DNA of 17,772 nucleotides from JBGPOS01 sp041488155 (GTDB lineage: Bacteria > Chloroflexota > Dehalococcoidia > Tepidiformales > Tepidiformaceae). Positions within the stretch are counted from its first letter, which is position 1. Every line of letters starts with the position of its first letter. The notes beneath the pieces were generated by a model. The model worked only from the letters and a program-made list of their open reading frames with translations. It did no database searches and was not told the origin of the DNA. The stretch covers positions 1 through 17,772 of the forward strand of contig JBGPOS010000073.1 in assembly GCA_041488155.1 (NCBI GenBank), in the 5' to 3' direction. Shown here piece after piece: positions 1 through 7,318 of this stretch. The position numbers and the translations under genes are program-made.

Positions 1-15
1 CCAGGACCTGCGCCG

Positions 16-51
16 CGCCCATTCGCCCATTCGCCCCGTCGCCCATTCGCC
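16..51. repeat. Octamer tandem repeat (CGCCCATT family)
   Basis: Four and a half 8-bp units are visible: CGCCCATT twice, CGCCCCGT, CGCCCATT, then CGCC. On the minus strand this reads as GGGCGAAT-type octamers. It lies directly 3' of the minus-strand cyclase/AAA gene that ends at 56. It belongs to the same family as the arrays at 3362-3385, 3469-3508, 5953-5984 and 12611-12658. Confidence 0.8.
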
Positions 52-55
52 GGCC

Positions 56-3000
56 CTAAGGGCCGCTGCCGCCTGCCAGCAGCGCTTCCGCGCGCCGGGT
101 CCAGCCGATCATCCCGATCTCGCGGAATTGGGCGATGGCGGCGGTGAGGAGCGCTTCGGCCTCGGCGCGCACGTCAGCCGGAAAGCCCTCATCCCTCATA
201 CCTCGGGCCTCATGCCTGACCAGCGCCAGCGCTTCGTCGTAGTCACAGATGGCGCGCAGGGGCCGGGCGCCCTGCTCTTCGAGCACCTTGCGGGACTCGG
301 CGAACCAGTCGCGGGCCTCGTCGAGGCGGCCCTGCAGGGAGCAGAGGCGGGCGAGGGAGAGGCGGCCATCGACCATCGGGTAGCCGAAGTCGGGCTCGAC
401 CACCTTCTCGCGGATGTTGCGCTCGAGGGCCTCCGCTTGGTCGCTGCGCCCGAGGAACCAGAGCGCAGCGGCGGGCTCGCAGACCAGCCGGGGATAGTTC
501 CCCGCCCACTTCGAGGCCTGCTCGACCGCCGGGAGGACTCTCGCGATGAGCTGCAGGGCTCGGTCGCCCTGGCCGAGCCTCGCGAACGTCATCGCAGCGG
601 CGCCGAGCACAGGCGCCGCGAACACGAGGTCCTGGGGCTGGACGCCTGCAAGGAATCGTTCGACCCAGGGCACCACGGATTCCCAATCGTCGTCAGTGGC
701 GCTGCAGAGTTCCACCTGTCGAGCCCAAACCTGGAGGGGCGAGACGCCACGCGGGAACCGCCCACTCATCGCGGCAGCCTCGTCGAGAATTGCGTGTCCC
801 CGATCTAGCTCGCCGAGGGCAATGCAGCAAGCAGCCGCCCACGTCCGGTTCGTCGCAGCCCAGTCGAGGCGGCCCTCCGCGTCGAAGAGCGCTATCTGGT
901 CCTGGAATGGGGGCAGCGCTCCTCGAAAGTCTCCCGCCCAGAAGAGGAGAGTTGCGCCCGGATTTGCCGCGGTGGGTGCAGACGCTTTGGCTGCGGCGGC
1001 CGTCTCGAACTCAGCAGGCGAAAACACTGCTTGCCCTGCCGGCAGGGAAAGCGCCGCTGCCTGGAGCGCCCGTCGTTCGGGGCTATCGAGGTAGATGCCG
1101 ATGTAGTCCGGGTGTTGCTCTTCCCGGTAGTTCAAGTCCCAGGTGAGCAGGTTCAGCGCGACCGCGTCGCGCTCGTCGCCGACGAACTGGACCCCAAAGC
1201 TGGCGAGACGCCGTGTTGCCATCGGTGCGCCACTCTGAAAGCAGTTATTGGCCACGCTCCAAAGGTAACGATAGGCTGCGCCGTGGCCGTCCCGGGCGGC
1301 GAGTTGGACCGCAACGTCGCGGGCCAGGGCCTCGGCCTCGTCGAACGCACCGATGAATGGCAGCGCCAGCCCGAGGCGGCCGAGCGTGGCCAGGCGCTGG
1401 GGGTCGTCCTTCTCCATTAGCTCCAGGGCCATCTTGAGATAGCTGACAGCCTGGTCCCAGGCGTAGGCCGCCTCGGCCCGGTCGGCCGCCGCGAGCGCGT
1501 GCACGACGCCGCGCTCCGACCCCGGCAGGGCAGCGCTGCGGTGGTACTGGTAGGCGATCTCCGCAGCGTGGTCGCCGGCACGGGCGCCCAGGGTCTGCTC
1601 CATGGCTTCCGCAAGCTGGCGGTGGAGCCGCACCTGGCGGGACGGGTTCATCTCGGCATAGAGGGTGTGCCGGATGAGGGCGTGGGCGAACGCGTAGGTT
1701 TCCGGGTCCGTCCCCGCCACGATGAGCTGGGCGTCGAGCGCCTCGTCTATCGCGTCGAGCGCCTCCGCGTCTGCTAGAACTGCCGCGGCCCCGGCTACGG
1801 CGAAGCGAAACGGGCCGTTGAACGCTGAGGCGGTGCTCAGCAGGCGGTTGGCAGCCGGGGAGAGCCGCGAGACGCGCCGCCCGATCACCTGGCGGACCCC
1901 TTCCGGGATGCTCATCTCCGCAACGGTCAGGCTCGACGTCCAGCGTCCGTCCACCCGCACCAGCTTCCCTTCCTCCACCAGGTGGAGGAGCACTTCCCGA
2001 ATGAAGAAGGGATTGCCGTCGGTCTCCTGGCTGATGGCGTGGACGAAAGCGGGGGCGGCCTCGTGCTCGGCGATCGCCTCCAGGAGCTCGCCGACCTCGC
2101 CTTCACCCAACCCCTTGAGGAGGAGGCGTTCGTATTCGACTTCGCGGCGGAGGGCGCTCAGGGCTTCGGCGAGCGGGTGCTGACGGTCCAGCTCGACGTC
2201 CCGGTAAGCGCCGAGGATGAGGATCCGTCCCTGGCGGACGAAGCGGGCGACGTGTCGCAGCATCGCCAGCGTGCCCGCGTCGGCCCAGTGCAGGTCGTCG
2301 AGCACGAGCAGCAGCGGCGCGCGCTTCGACTGGGCGAGGAGCAGCTGGCTGACCGCGTCGAGGATACGGAACTGCTCTTCGTTCGGGGCCAACGCCGCGG
2401 GCTCCGGTAAGTCGGGCAGGACGTCGCGGATGGCCGGCACGAGCCTCGCCAGCGGGGCGGCACCAAAGCCCATGTCGGCCCGCAATTCCTCGGGCCGGGC
2501 AATGTGCGCCAGTTCTGCCAGGGCCTCTGAGAACGGTCCGTAGGGCGGAGCCCAGTCGCCTTCGAAACAGCGGCCCACGATGACGGTCGCGCCGGAGTCG
2601 CGCGATTCGGCGCAGAACTCCTCGATCGTCCGCGTCTTGCCGATGCCCGGCTCGCCGACGAGCATGACGAGCCCGCCCTGGCCCTGCCGCGCGGCTTCAA
2701 GCTTCGCTCGCAGCTTCGCCACCTCCGCGCCTCGCCCCACGAACGGCGTCCGGGCGAGGAACGGCTCTTCCTTCGGCAGCTCGTAGAGCACCTCGCTCGC
2801 AGGCACCGGCTCCTGCAGACCCTTGAGCTCCAGGGCACCCACACTCTTGAACTGGACCGTCGAGCCGCGCGCGAGCATGCGCACCACGTCGGCGGCGAGG
2901 ACCTGCCCGCCCTCGGCCTTCGCACAAAGGCGAGAAGCCTCGACGACGGGGATGCCGAAGTAGTCACCCGCGTCCTCGTCGACTTCGCCGAAGGAGATGC

Positions 3001-3283
3001 CGGCGCGCATCTGGACGCCGTTGGCCTTCTGCTCGCGGCCCCTGGTGCGCTGGCGCACCTGCATTCCGACCGCAGACGCTACGGCGGCGGTGGCAGTGTC
3101 GAAGGCGACCATGAAGGCATCGCCGACGGTCTTGACCTCGGTGCCGCGCTGCTCAGCGATGGCTTCGCGCATCAGGGCGAAGTGCTCGCGGCGCACGCGC
3201 TCCATCGCCTCCTGCCCGATGCGCGTCAGGAGCTCGGTCGACCCGACGAGGTCGGTAAAGAGGATGGCGCGGGCCAACGGCAT
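56..3283 (-). CDS. Class III adenylate/guanylate cyclase with AAA ATPase and TPR-like region
   Basis: A 1075-residue multidomain signalling protein, probably cytoplasmic. The N-terminal ~170 residues form a class III nucleotide cyclase domain with metal-binding D11 (FTDLVGST) and D55 (VGDAF), and substrate-type K51 (EVKT). The usual Asn of the VNxAAR motif is replaced (VVEASRLC), while the Arg is kept. An AAA/STAND-type ATPase follows, with Walker A GEPGIGKT at ~210-217 and Walker B LLLVLDD at ~324-330. The C-terminal half is alanine-rich helical sequence of TPR type. The family couples sensing or scaffolding by the ATPase/TPR part to cyclase output; whether it makes cAMP or cGMP cannot be read here. 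I prefer the ATG at 3283 because TAGAAT (3296-3291) lies 7 nt upstream, suggesting a leaderless start. An ATG at 3292 and a TTG at 3304 are alternatives. It is divergent from the PAS/MBL pair. Confidence 0.9.
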   Translation of the reverse strand: MPLARAILFTDLVGSTELLTRIGQEAMERVRREHFALMREAIAEQRGTEVKTVGDAFMVAFDTATAAVASAVGMQVRQRTRGREQKANGVQMRAGISFGEVDEDAGDYFGIPVVEASRLCAKAEGGQVLAADVVRMLARGSTVQFKSVGALELKGLQEPVPASEVLYELPKEEPFLARTPFVGRGAEVAKLRAKLEAARQGQGGLVMLVGEPGIGKTRTIEEFCAESRDSGATVIVGRCFEGDWAPPYGPFSEALAELAHIARPEELRADMGFGAAPLARLVPAIRDVLPDLPEPAALAPNEEQFRILDAVSQLLLAQSKRAPLLLVLDDLHWADAGTLAMLRHVARFVRQGRILILGAYRDVELDRQHPLAEALSALRREVEYERLLLKGLGEGEVGELLEAIAEHEAAPAFVHAISQETDGNPFFIREVLLHLVEEGKLVRVDGRWTSSLTVAEMSIPEGVRQVIGRRVSRLSPAANRLLSTASAFNGPFRFAVAGAAAVLADAEALDAIDEALDAQLIVAGTDPETYAFAHALIRHTLYAEMNPSRQVRLHRQLAEAMEQTLGARAGDHAAEIAYQYHRSAALPGSERGVVHALAAADRAEAAYAWDQAVSYLKMALELMEKDDPQRLATLGRLGLALPFIGAFDEAEALARDVAVQLAARDGHGAAYRYLWSVANNCFQSGAPMATRRLASFGVQFVGDERDAVALNLLTWDLNYREEQHPDYIGIYLDSPERRALQAAALSLPAGQAVFSPAEFETAAAAKASAPTAANPGATLLFWAGDFRGALPPFQDQIALFDAEGRLDWAATNRTWAAACCIALGELDRGHAILDEAAAMSGRFPRGVSPLQVWARQVELCSATDDDWESVVPWVERFLAGVQPQDLVFAAPVLGAAAMTFARLGQGDRALQLIARVLPAVEQASKWAGNYPRLVCEPAAALWFLGRSDQAEALERNIREKVVEPDFGYPMVDGRLSLARLCSLQGRLDEARDWFAESRKVLEEQGARPLRAICDYDEALALVRHEARGMRDEGFPADVRAEAEALLTAAIAQFREIGMIGWTRRAEALLAGGSGP

Positions 3284-3290
3284 GCCCGGC

Positions 3291-3296
3291 ATTCTA
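3291..3296 (-). promoter_or_regulatory. Candidate -10 box for a leaderless cyclase/AAA transcript
   Basis: TAGAAT on the minus strand matches TATAAT at 5 of 6 bases and is followed by 7 nt and then the ATG at 3283, so transcription would begin at or next to the start codon. No Shine-Dalgarno sequence precedes that ATG. I see no convincing -35 box. The pattern parallels the clearer one at 15282-15290. Confidence 0.4.
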
Positions 3297-3320
3297 ACGG
3301 GCAACGGATCGAGCGCGGAA

Positions 3321-3388
3321 CCTTACCCCGATACCCCCTCATGCCGACACTCCGAAACATTCGCCCAGTCGCCCCGTCGCCCATTCGC
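3321..3388. repeat. Octamer repeat mosaic between divergent genes
   Basis: This holds degenerate ATACCCCC / GACACTCC-type units (3321-3356), then CGCCCAGT, CGCCCCGT and CGCCCATT at 3362-3385. It is the same repeat vocabulary as at 10684-10804 but in the opposite orientation. Together with the copies at 3428-3455 and 3469-3508 it fills the 297-bp gap 3284-3580, in which I see no gene. Confidence 0.7.
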
Positions 3389-3427
3389 CGGGATGGCCGT
3401 TCCCGAGAGGGTGAAGGCAGAAGCAAT

Positions 3428-3455
3428 GCAGCGGCCCGGGGCGGCCGCGGCTACC
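3428..3455 (+). repeat. 28-bp GC-rich hairpin repeat, copy 1
   Basis: The ends are GCAGCGGCC and CGCGGCTACC. Inside is a perfect 6-bp stem GCGGCC / GGCCGC around the loop CGGGGC. Near-identical copies lie at 5357-5384 and 15203-15230, with a divergent copy at 15250-15277. The copies are in unrelated intergenic regions, so this is a dispersed element and not part of a gene. Confidence 0.75.
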
Positions 3456-3468
3456 AGGCCCTGCACCT

Positions 3469-3508
3469 CGCCCCCTCGCCCACTCGCCCATTCGCCCATT
3501 CGCCCACT
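3469..3508. repeat. Octamer tandem repeat (CGCCCATT family)
   Basis: Five consecutive 8-bp units: CGCCCCCT, CGCCCACT, CGCCCATT twice, CGCCCACT. It sits about 70 bp upstream of the PAS gene. Confidence 0.8.
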
Positions 3509-3580
3509 CGCAAGATCCACTTGCCAGCGGCCGTACCATTCCCCCATGCTTCCCGCCCACCACTGAGCGCTGGCGAGGCT

Positions 3581-3976
3581 ATGCCCCAGTACGCGATCGA
3601 ACTGATCCTGCTCAAGCAATTGGCGAGCTACCTGGCCCTGCCGGTGTTCATCGCCGACGCGGAGGGCGATCTCCTTTTCTACAACGAACCGGCCGAAGCA
3701 CTCCTCGGGCGACGCTACGACGAGGCGGGCGAGATGCCCGTCGACGAGCTCGCCACGATCTTCGCTCTCACCGAGATCGACGGCACGCCTATCGCCTCCG
3801 ACGACACCCCAATCGGCATCGCACTGCTAAAGAAGGAGCCGGCGCACCACCGGCTCCGGCTCCGCGGCCTCGACGGCGTCTGGCGGACGATCGAAGCCAC
3901 AGCCTTCCCAATCGAGGGGCACGGCGGCTCTCACCTCGGGGCCGTGGCCATGTTCTGGGAAGTCTCGACTCCTTGA
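3581..3976 (+). CDS. Stand-alone PAS-domain protein
   Basis: A 131-residue protein made almost entirely of one PAS fold. The stretch LPVFIADAEGDLLFYNEPAE (residues 20-39) is the typical PAS start (internal sensor plus YNE motif), followed by a 'LLGRRYDE' helix and a C-terminal beta region ending in GAVAMFWEV. There is no attached kinase or cyclase, so it probably senses a ligand or acts as a small adaptor. The start is the ATG preceded by a weak GGCGAGG. Longer readings upstream run through the intergenic repeats and are unlikely. Its TGA stop overlaps the TTG start of the MBL hydrolase (TTGA), so the two are probably translationally coupled and act together. Confidence 0.75.
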   Translation: MPQYAIELILLKQLASYLALPVFIADAEGDLLFYNEPAEALLGRRYDEAGEMPVDELATIFALTEIDGTPIASDDTPIGIALLKKEPAHHRLRLRGLDGVWRTIEATAFPIEGHGGSHLGAVAMFWEVSTP

Positions 3977-4806
3977 ACGTCACGCTCTGGGGCACGCGGG
4001 GGTCGGTTTCGAGTCCGGGCCCGGATACGGTGCGCTACGGCGGCAACACATCGTGCGTCGCGGTGCGGGACGGCGCGGGCGACCTCCTCGTCCTCGATGC
4101 GGGGACTGGGATCCGGCGGCTGGGCGCCGCTATCGAGCCGGGGAAGCGGGTCGACCTCCTGCTTACGCACCTGCACATGGACCATATCCAGGGCCTCGGG
4201 TTCTTCGACCCGCTCTTCCGCGACGACGAGGAGGTGCACGTCTGGGGCCCGTCCTCGACGTTGCTCGACCTCCGCCAGCGCCTCATCCGCTACCTTTCGC
4301 CGCCGCTCTTCCCGGTGCGCCTGCGGGAACTGCCCTGCCGCCTCGAAATCCACGACGTGACGGACGAGAAGTTCAAGATCGGCCGCTTCACCGTGACGGC
4401 GCACCTCGTCTGCCACCCCGGACCGACGGTGGGCTATCGAATCTCAGAGGGCGGCACTTCGGTGGCCTATCTCCCGGACCACGAGCCTGCGCTTGGAGTC
4501 GCGGCCTTCCCTGGCGAGGCGCATTGGACTTCGGGTTACGACCTCGCGGAGGGGGTGGACCTGCTCATCCACGACGCGCAGTACGACTCCAGCGAGTACC
4601 CGGCGCAGGTGGGATGGGGGCACAGCACGATGCAACAGGCGGCGAGCTTCGCTCGTCTCTGCGGGGCGAAGCGGCTGGTCACCTTCCACCACGACCCACG
4701 CCACTCGGACGCTCACCTGGACGAAATGACGGCCGAGCTCGGGGACCCGGACGCTCTCCCCTACGAGCTTATCGCGGGCACGGAGGGCGCGAGCTTCGAC
4801 GTGTGA
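3973..4806 (+). CDS. MBL-fold metallo-hydrolase
   Basis: A 277-residue metallo-beta-lactamase-fold hydrolase. The N-terminus carries the GTRGS...YGGNTSC motif typical of a phosphodiesterase-like MBL group. The metal ligands are visible: THLHMDH (H66, H68, D70, H71), H148 in CHPG, an acidic ligand at D169 (LPDHEP) or D201 (IHDAQY), and H240 in FHHDP. These support a two-metal hydrolase, but the substrate is unknown; a phosphodiester or cyclic nucleotide is possible by family resemblance only. It starts at TTG inside the stop of the PAS gene, so PAS sensing may control its synthesis or activity. The divergent neighbour is a nucleotide cyclase, which makes a cyclic-nucleotide link attractive but unproven. 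Confidence 0.85.
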   Translation: MNVTLWGTRGSVSSPGPDTVRYGGNTSCVAVRDGAGDLLVLDAGTGIRRLGAAIEPGKRVDLLLTHLHMDHIQGLGFFDPLFRDDEEVHVWGPSSTLLDLRQRLIRYLSPPLFPVRLRELPCRLEIHDVTDEKFKIGRFTVTAHLVCHPGPTVGYRISEGGTSVAYLPDHEPALGVAAFPGEAHWTSGYDLAEGVDLLIHDAQYDSSEYPAQVGWGHSTMQQAASFARLCGAKRLVTFHHDPRHSDAHLDEMTAELGDPDALPYELIAGTEGASFDV

Positions 4807-4814
4807 CGGGGCGA

Positions 4815-4853
4815 TGTCGGGTAACGGAGTGTCGGGGTATCGGAGTATCGGGG
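4815..4853 (+). repeat. Octamer repeats just past the MBL hydrolase stop
   Basis: Tandem 8-bp units of the type CGGGTAAC, GGAGTGTC, GGGGTATC, GGAGTATC begin 9 nt after the MBL stop codon. This is the single-armed form of the hairpin element seen at 10717-10794. Orientation relative to the upstream gene is the same as in the other copies. Confidence 0.7.
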
Positions 4854-4888
4854 GAGATGGGTCGCCGAAGCTCCGACTTTCGGCGGGT

Positions 4889-4910
4889 CGAATCGTAATT
4901 TTGCGATTCG
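4889..4910. promoter_or_regulatory. Inverted repeat, possible operator
   Basis: CGAATCG and CGATTCG form a perfect 7-bp inverted repeat around the AT-rich spacer TAATTTTG, upstream of the double-cysteine protein. In this GC-rich window the AT-rich centre stands out and could hold a -10 element (TAATTT). A dimeric repressor site is a guess. Confidence 0.35.
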
Positions 4911-4952
4911 GGCTGTATGGTGGTGGAAACGAGCGTTTCGAGGTGGGAGCCT

Positions 4953-5273
4953 ATGGCAAGCGAGGCTGAGCCGGCGCGGTGGGCGGGGACCTTGGAATTG
5001 CTGGCGTGCGACATCGCGGCGCGTCCCGCAGGCGCTCCGGGGGTCGACGACGTAGCTCCACACATCACGGGCTTTCGGCGCGAATCGGGCGCCCTCGTTG
5101 TGCGCTATGCGCCTGCCGGGACCGGCGTCTTTCAGGCCTTCGTGGAGGCCGAACGAAGCTGCTGCTCCGGCCTCGGCTGGTTCATCGAAGACGACGGCGG
5201 ACCCCAGCTGCGGATAGTCGCCGAGCCCGCGCAGCTGGACGCCTTCGAGCAACTGCTCTCGGCTCCCCGATAA
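4953..5273 (+). CDS. Small conserved-type protein with an ERxCC motif
   Basis: 106 residues from the ATG at 4953, chosen because AGGTGGGAG (4941-4949) precedes it. An ATG at 4917 would give 118 residues but has no ribosome site. The protein is soluble, with no signal or membrane segment. Its marked feature is AFVEAERSCCSGLGWFIED near the centre, an acidic helix ending in adjacent cysteines. Small proteins with an AERxCC motif are known near metal- or mercury-responsive regulators, which hints at thiol or metal chemistry, but there is no such regulator here. The function is not assigned. Confidence 0.7.
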   Translation: MASEAEPARWAGTLELLACDIAARPAGAPGVDDVAPHITGFRRESGALVVRYAPAGTGVFQAFVEAERSCCSGLGWFIEDDGGPQLRIVAEPAQLDAFEQLLSAPR

Positions 5274-5356
5274 GCGCGACGGGGCGACGGGGCGTGCGGG
5301 GCTCTCAATGCTCATTCGTTGCGGTGGGTGGCCTGGCGACGGGCGATGGAGCCCGT

Positions 5357-5384
5357 GCAGCGGCTCGGGGCGGCCGCGGCTACC
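5357..5384 (+). repeat. 28-bp GC-rich hairpin repeat, copy 2
   Basis: It differs from copy 1 by a single base (GCGGCT for GCGGCC), which still pairs with GGCCGC through G-T. It is preceded by GAGCCCGT, matching GAGCCCAT before copy 3, so the repeated unit extends to about 36 bp. It runs directly into the heptamer array. Confidence 0.75.
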
Positions 5385-5425
5385 TCATCGCTCATTGCTC
5401 ATCGCTCATTGCTCATCGCTCATTG
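5384..5425. repeat. Alternating 7-bp tandem repeat
   Basis: CTCATCG and CTCATTG alternate perfectly three times (six heptamers, 42 bp), ending 6 nt before the stop of the minus-strand SnoaL-like gene. The strict alternation means the true period is 14 bp. A shorter heptamer pair (GTGCTTA twice) occurs at 15150-15163. Confidence 0.9.
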
Positions 5426-5431
5426 CTCGCG

Positions 5432-5851
5432 TCAGGCGGTTGCGGCGGCTGGCACCACTCCGAGCTGCTGCATCATGTGCATCACGTCGAAGTACTCTCG
5501 TTCCGCGTAGATCTTGCCGTCGCGGAACTCGATGACGTCGCACACCGGGAGCTCCAGTTTCTTGCCGGTAGGCGCGATGCCCATCAGCTCACCCTTGTGG
5601 GTGCCACGGCCGACGAACTCAACCACCGCCACGTTGCCGGTAGCGTGGATCGACTTGATCTCGATCGTCCCATCGGGGAACCCGTTGGCGAACATCTGGC
5701 CCACCGCCAGTCCCGCCTCGGACCCCTTCTGCGTCTGCCCATCGCCGCCCGTATAGCTGTAGCCAGCGTGCATCACGCCTGTGTACGCCGCCCAATCTCG
5801 CCGGTTCCAGGCCTCAAGATACTGTCGTGCCATTGTTGCCGGGTCTGCCAT
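5432..5851 (-). CDS. NTF2/SnoaL-like protein (ester cyclase-like)
   Basis: A 139-residue single-domain protein of the NTF2/SnoaL fold. The N-terminal helix contains ARQYLEAWNRRDWAAYTGVM, and the C-terminus has DVIEFRDGKIYAEREYFDVM followed by QQLGV, both characteristic of SnoaL-like polyketide cyclase or ester cyclase relatives. Members bind small hydrophobic molecules in a cone-shaped cavity; many have no known reaction. The start is clear: TCCTCC on the plus strand at 5858-5863 gives GGAGGA 6 nt upstream of the ATG. It is divergent from the serine hydrolase at 6052, so they may share a control region. Confidence 0.85.
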   Translation of the reverse strand: MADPATMARQYLEAWNRRDWAAYTGVMHAGYSYTGGDGQTQKGSEAGLAVGQMFANGFPDGTIEIKSIHATGNVAVVEFVGRGTHKGELMGIAPTGKKLELPVCDVIEFRDGKIYAEREYFDVMHMMQQLGVVPAAATA

Positions 5852-5952
5852 GTTGATTCCTCCATGGGGTTTGGTAGGTGGGGAACGATACGGGTGCGGG
5901 AGGCGGGGTACCAGCATCTTTCGGCAAACTGCCGGGCAACTTTCGTCGCACC

Positions 5953-5984
5953 GGGCGACGGGGCGAGTGGGCGAGTGGGCGAAT
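5953..5984. repeat. Octamer tandem repeat (GGGCGAGT family)
   Basis: Four units: GGGCGACG, GGGCGAGT twice, GGGCGAAT. It lies in the intergenic space between the divergent SnoaL-like and serine hydrolase genes, upstream of the candidate promoter at 5993. Confidence 0.8.
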
Positions 5985-5992
5985 CGCAGGCG

Positions 5993-6022
5993 TTGAGCGC
6001 GGTTGACGAAACGGAGTACGAT
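5993..6022 (+). promoter_or_regulatory. Candidate sigma70-type promoter of the serine hydrolase
   Basis: TTGAGC (5993-5998) and TACGAT (6017-6022) are separated by 18 bp, each matching consensus at four of six bases. The hydrolase ATG follows at 6052 with its own AGGAG site, giving a leader of about 25 nt. Confidence 0.35.
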
Positions 6023-6051
6023 CGCCCCCATTCGGCGGTCAGGAGATACAG

Positions 6052-7197
6052 ATGGCAACAGTCCAGGGGACCTGTGACGAGCGATTCCTCAAGATGCGAG
6101 ACCTGCTGAAGGCGAGTCTCGATTCTGGGGCGGACCTGGGCGCCTCGGTCGCGGTGACCATCGATGGCAAGCCTGTCGTCGACCTGTGGGGGGGCTGGGC
6201 CGACCAGGAAAAGACCCGCCCGTGGCAGGCCGACACGATCGTGAACGTCTGGTCCACGACGAAGACGATGACTTCGATCGCGGCCCTCGTGCTGGCCAGC
6301 CGCGGCGAACTCGATGTCTTCGCCCCTGTCTCGAAGTACTGGCCCGAGTTCGCGGCCAACGGCAAGGAAGCCGTCGAGGTGCGCCATCTGATGTCGCACA
6401 CCTCGGGGGTCTCGGGCTGGGCGCAGCCGGTCGTCTACGAGGACCTCTACGACTGGAAGAAGTCGACGTCGATGCTGGCCGCCCAGGCGCCCTGGTGGAA
6501 GCCTGGGACCGCTTCGGGGTACCACGCGCTCAACCAGGGCCACCTCGTGGGAGAAGTCATCCGCCGCATCACGGGCCTGCAGCTGGGCGCGTTCTTCGCG
6601 AAAGAGGTAGCGGGGCCGCTTGGCGCCGACTTCCACATCGGCCTCGACCCGGCCGAGTTCCACCGCGTTTCGAACGTGATCCCACCGCCACCGATGGCCG
6701 TCGGCCTCTTGTCGCTCGACCCCAACAGCGTGGCGGTGAAGACCTTCAACAATCCGCCGATGGACGCGGCCGTGGCCTCGACAGAAGGATGGCGGCGAGC
6801 GGACATCGGGGCTGCGAACGGGCACGGCAACGCCCGCTCCGTCGCCCGGATACAGTCGGTGGTCGCGTGCGGGGGCGAAGTCGACGGTGTCCGGCTGCTA
6901 TCTCCGGAGACGTGCGACCTCATCTTCCAGGAACAGGCGAACGGAGTCGATCTGGTCATCGGCCTCCCCCTCCGGTTCGGCATCGGGTACGGCCTTCCCC
7001 ATAAGGAAGCCATCCCGTTTCTGCCCCCGGGGCGGAAGTGCTGGTGGGGTGGCTGGGGCGGATCGGTCATCATCGTCGATCTCGACAACCGGATGACCGT
7101 CTCCTACGTGATGAACCGGATGGAGGGCGGGGTGCTTGGCGATGCCCGTGGTGCGGGCCTGGTCCGCGCCGCGTACGCCGCTATCGCCGAGGGGTGA
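6052..7197 (+). CDS. Serine hydrolase, class C beta-lactamase/esterase family
   Basis: A 381-residue hydrolase of the beta-lactamase-fold family that includes EstB-type esterases. The nucleophile motif SxxK is S68-T-T-K71 (VWSTTKTM). The second motif, Tyr-x-x, is Y157 in SGYHALNQG. The usual KTG/HTG segment is replaced near the C-terminus by GGWGGS, close to the WGG variant of EstB-like esterases. MSHTSGVSGW (114-123) is the conserved LLxHTSG segment. There is no signal peptide, so it is probably cytoplasmic and acts on esters or amides and is unlikely to be a resistance enzyme. The start is supported by AGGAG six bases before the ATG. Convergent with the amidase across a hairpin repeat. Confidence 0.9.
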   Translation: MATVQGTCDERFLKMRDLLKASLDSGADLGASVAVTIDGKPVVDLWGGWADQEKTRPWQADTIVNVWSTTKTMTSIAALVLASRGELDVFAPVSKYWPEFAANGKEAVEVRHLMSHTSGVSGWAQPVVYEDLYDWKKSTSMLAAQAPWWKPGTASGYHALNQGHLVGEVIRRITGLQLGAFFAKEVAGPLGADFHIGLDPAEFHRVSNVIPPPPMAVGLLSLDPNSVAVKTFNNPPMDAAVASTEGWRRADIGAANGHGNARSVARIQSVVACGGEVDGVRLLSPETCDLIFQEQANGVDLVIGLPLRFGIGYGLPHKEAIPFLPPGRKCWWGGWGGSVIIVDLDNRMTVSYVMNRMEGGVLGDARGAGLVRAAYAAIAEG

Positions 7198-7202
7198 TTC
7201 GG

Positions 7203-7289
7203 CGGGTAACGGAGTGACGGGGTAACGGAGTGACGGGGAGGCTATATTCGCCGATACGCCGACACTCCCACACTCCGATACGGGGGGGG
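7203..7289. repeat. Hairpin octamer element between convergent genes
   Basis: The left part repeats GGGTAACGGAGTGACG-type units, and the right part (7241-7289) carries the conserved block with TCGCCGATACGCCGACACTC. The two parts are inverted relative to one another, so the transcript could form a long imperfect hairpin. It lies between the serine hydrolase stop (7197) and the amidase stop (7319). Confidence 0.75.
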
Positions 7290-7318
7290 CGTCATGGGAC
7301 GGGGGCGATGATGGGCGG

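Noticed and set aside
3469..3508. Possible CRISPR array
   Set aside because: Units are 8 bp with no spacers of 25-40 bp and no cas genes in the window.
3182..3580. A longer start for the PAS gene, extending upstream from 3581
   Set aside because: The extension translates the hairpin and octamer repeats and overlaps the divergent cyclase gene; the PAS fold starts near the ATG at 3581.
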